Source: Rhodobacteraceae bacterium UBA6141
GTDB lineage: Bacteria > Pseudomonadota > Alphaproteobacteria > Rhodobacterales > Rhodobacteraceae
Length of the DNA: 13,803 bases
Direction: 5' to 3'
NCBI GenBank assembly: GCA_002423245.1
Contig: DIVD01000003.1
Location: forward strand, 1-13,803
The first letter of the stretch is position 1. Each line of letters opens with the position of its first letter. Position numbers and translations under genes: made by a program. The notes under the pieces were generated by a model. It was not told the DNA's origin. It was given only the letters and a program-made list of their open reading frames with translations, and ran no database searches. Positions 12,882 through 13,803 of the stretch are shown here, piece by piece.

Positions 12882-13803
12882 TCAGCCCTTCGCGCCTTGC
12901 CCGCGTGCATAGGCATCGTCATAGCGCACGATGTCGTCCTCGCCCAGATAGGTGCCGGTCTGAACCTCGATCAGCACCATCGGCACCTTGCCCGGATTCT
13001 CCATCCGGTGCACACTGCCGATCGGGATGTAGACCGACTGGTTCTCCGTCACCAGTTGCACCTTGTCGTCGATCGTCACCTTCGCCGTGCCCTCGACGAC
13101 GATCCAGTGTTCCGAGCGGTGGAAATGGCTCTGCAGGCTCAGCGCCGCGCCCGGATGCACCACGATCCGCTTCACCTGGAAGCGGTCGCCAAGCGCCAGC
13201 GTCTCGAACCAGCCCCAGGGCCGGTGGTCGCGCAAGAAGGCCTCGGCCTGCCGGGCGCCCTTCTTCTTCAGCGCCGTCACCGCGGCCTTCACGTCCTGCG
13301 CCCGGCTCATGTCGGCGACCAGCACCGCATCGGGCGTGGCGATGGCGAAGATGTTCTTCAGCCCGATGCCCACCACTTCCAGCCCGCCGGAGTCCGAGCG
13401 CAGCAGCGTGTCCTCGCAGTCGATCGCGGTGACCGGGCCGCTGGTGCCGACGCCGCCCGCCGCCTGCGCGCCCTCGCGCCAGACCGCATCCCAGCCGCCA
13501 AGGTCGGACCAGGCGCCGCTGAAGGGCACCACCGCAAGGTTGGCCGCCTTTTCCATCACCGCATAGTCGATGGAGATGTCCTCGGCCCCGGCCCAGGCCG
13601 CCGGATCGAGCCGCAGAAAGCCAAGGTCGGGCTTCGCCGCCGCCACCGCCGCCTCGACCGGGGCGACCAGCCCGGGGGCGTGGCGGCGGAAGGCCGCGAT
13701 CACGTCCCTGGCCGCAAAGAGGAAAATCCCGGCGTTCCACAGGTAGTTGCCCGCGCCGACCATCTGCCCGGCCTGCGCCGCATCGGGCTTTTCCACGAAG
13801 CGC
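12882..13803 (-). CDS. manC: Mannose-1-phosphate guanylyltransferase/mannose-6-phosphate isomerase, 5' part outside window
   Basis: This bifunctional enzyme makes GDP-mannose for polysaccharide synthesis. The frame is open at the window end and the N-terminal nucleotide-binding signature is missing, so only about 306 C-terminal residues are visible. They begin with RFVEKP, the conserved sugar-binding segment of the guanylyltransferase, then NYLWNAGIFLF, ISIDYAVMEKA and WSDLGGWDAVW. The isomerase cupin domain follows (13223 to 12882), with RPWGWFETL, QSHFHRSEHWIVVEGTAKV carrying the metal-binding His and Glu residues, GSVHRMENPG and LGEDDIVRYDDAYAR. The stop at 12882-12884 precedes ugd by 41 bp. 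ManC plus Ugd is a typical pairing for a mannose- and glucuronate-containing exopolysaccharide. A GTG at 13796 is internal and is not the start. Confidence 0.95.
   Translation of the reverse strand, partial: RFVEKPDAAQAGQMVGAGNYLWNAGIFLFAARDVIAAFRRHAPGLVAPVEAAVAAAKPDLGFLRLDPAAWAGAEDISIDYAVMEKAANLAVVPFSGAWSDLGGWDAVWREGAQAAGGVGTSGPVTAIDCEDTLLRSDSGGLEVVGIGLKNIFAIATPDAVLVADMSRAQDVKAAVTALKKKGARQAEAFLRDHRPWGWFETLALGDRFQVKRIVVHPGAALSLQSHFHRSEHWIVVEGTAKVTIDDKVQLVTENQSVYIPIGSVHRMENPGKVPMVLIEVQTGTYLGEDDIVRYDDAYARGQGAKG

Noticed and set aside
1..13803. CRISPR arrays, transposases, integrases, tRNA or rRNA genes
   Set aside because: None was seen. The tandem repeats have no spacer structure, and no mobile-element protein motif or RNA gene signature appears on either strand.

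Overview
The window comes from a very GC-rich alphaproteobacterium, most likely a member of the Rhodobacterales (Paracoccaceae). The evidence is the codon bias, the tightly packed genes with start/stop overlaps, an OmpA protein with a long acidic Pro/Glu/Ala-rich insert, an XdhC of alphaproteobacterial style and an ExoY-type sugar transferase. The genus is inferred; no rRNA or tRNA gene is present to fix it.

Region 1 (1-7098) is a respiratory block. A PRC-barrel protein cut by the window edge, a possible 36-residue peptide and a CopD/HemJ-like membrane protein run on the plus strand. A DUF2231 membrane protein faces them on the minus strand. Divergently from DUF2231 runs an oxidase operon: a CuA subunit II lipoprotein, an 896-residue subunit I fused to a subunit III-like tail, a 111-residue membrane protein, and then a type II NADH dehydrogenase. 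This resembles the alternative (CoxMNOP-like) aa3-type oxidase clusters rather than the housekeeping oxidase. All haem and copper ligands and the Glu of the A1 class are present. However, the K-pathway lysine is Gln and three of the D-pathway polar positions are replaced, so proton uptake may differ from the textbook enzyme. With a non-pumping NADH dehydrogenase next door, this could be a low-coupling route from NADH to oxygen; that is inference.

Region 2 (7100-10307) is on the minus strand: an XdhC-family molybdenum-cofactor chaperone without its enzyme in view, preceded by a 684-residue OmpA-like cell-envelope protein.

Region 3 (10308-10875) is a gene-free, less GC-rich stretch between divergent genes. 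It holds a 13-bp direct repeat spaced by 21 bp, a hairpin and a plausible promoter.

Region 4 (10876-13803) is the edge of an exopolysaccharide or capsule locus. It contains an ExoY-like initiating sugar transferase broken by one extra C in a C5 run, a strong intrinsic terminator, UDP-glucose 6-dehydrogenase and the 3' part of a mannose-1-phosphate guanylyltransferase/mannose-6-phosphate isomerase. Ugd and ManC make UDP-glucuronate and GDP-mannose, precursors that the sugar transferase pathway would use.

A recurring feature of the whole window is short (10-15 bp) tandem duplications, mostly in frame inside disordered protein segments.
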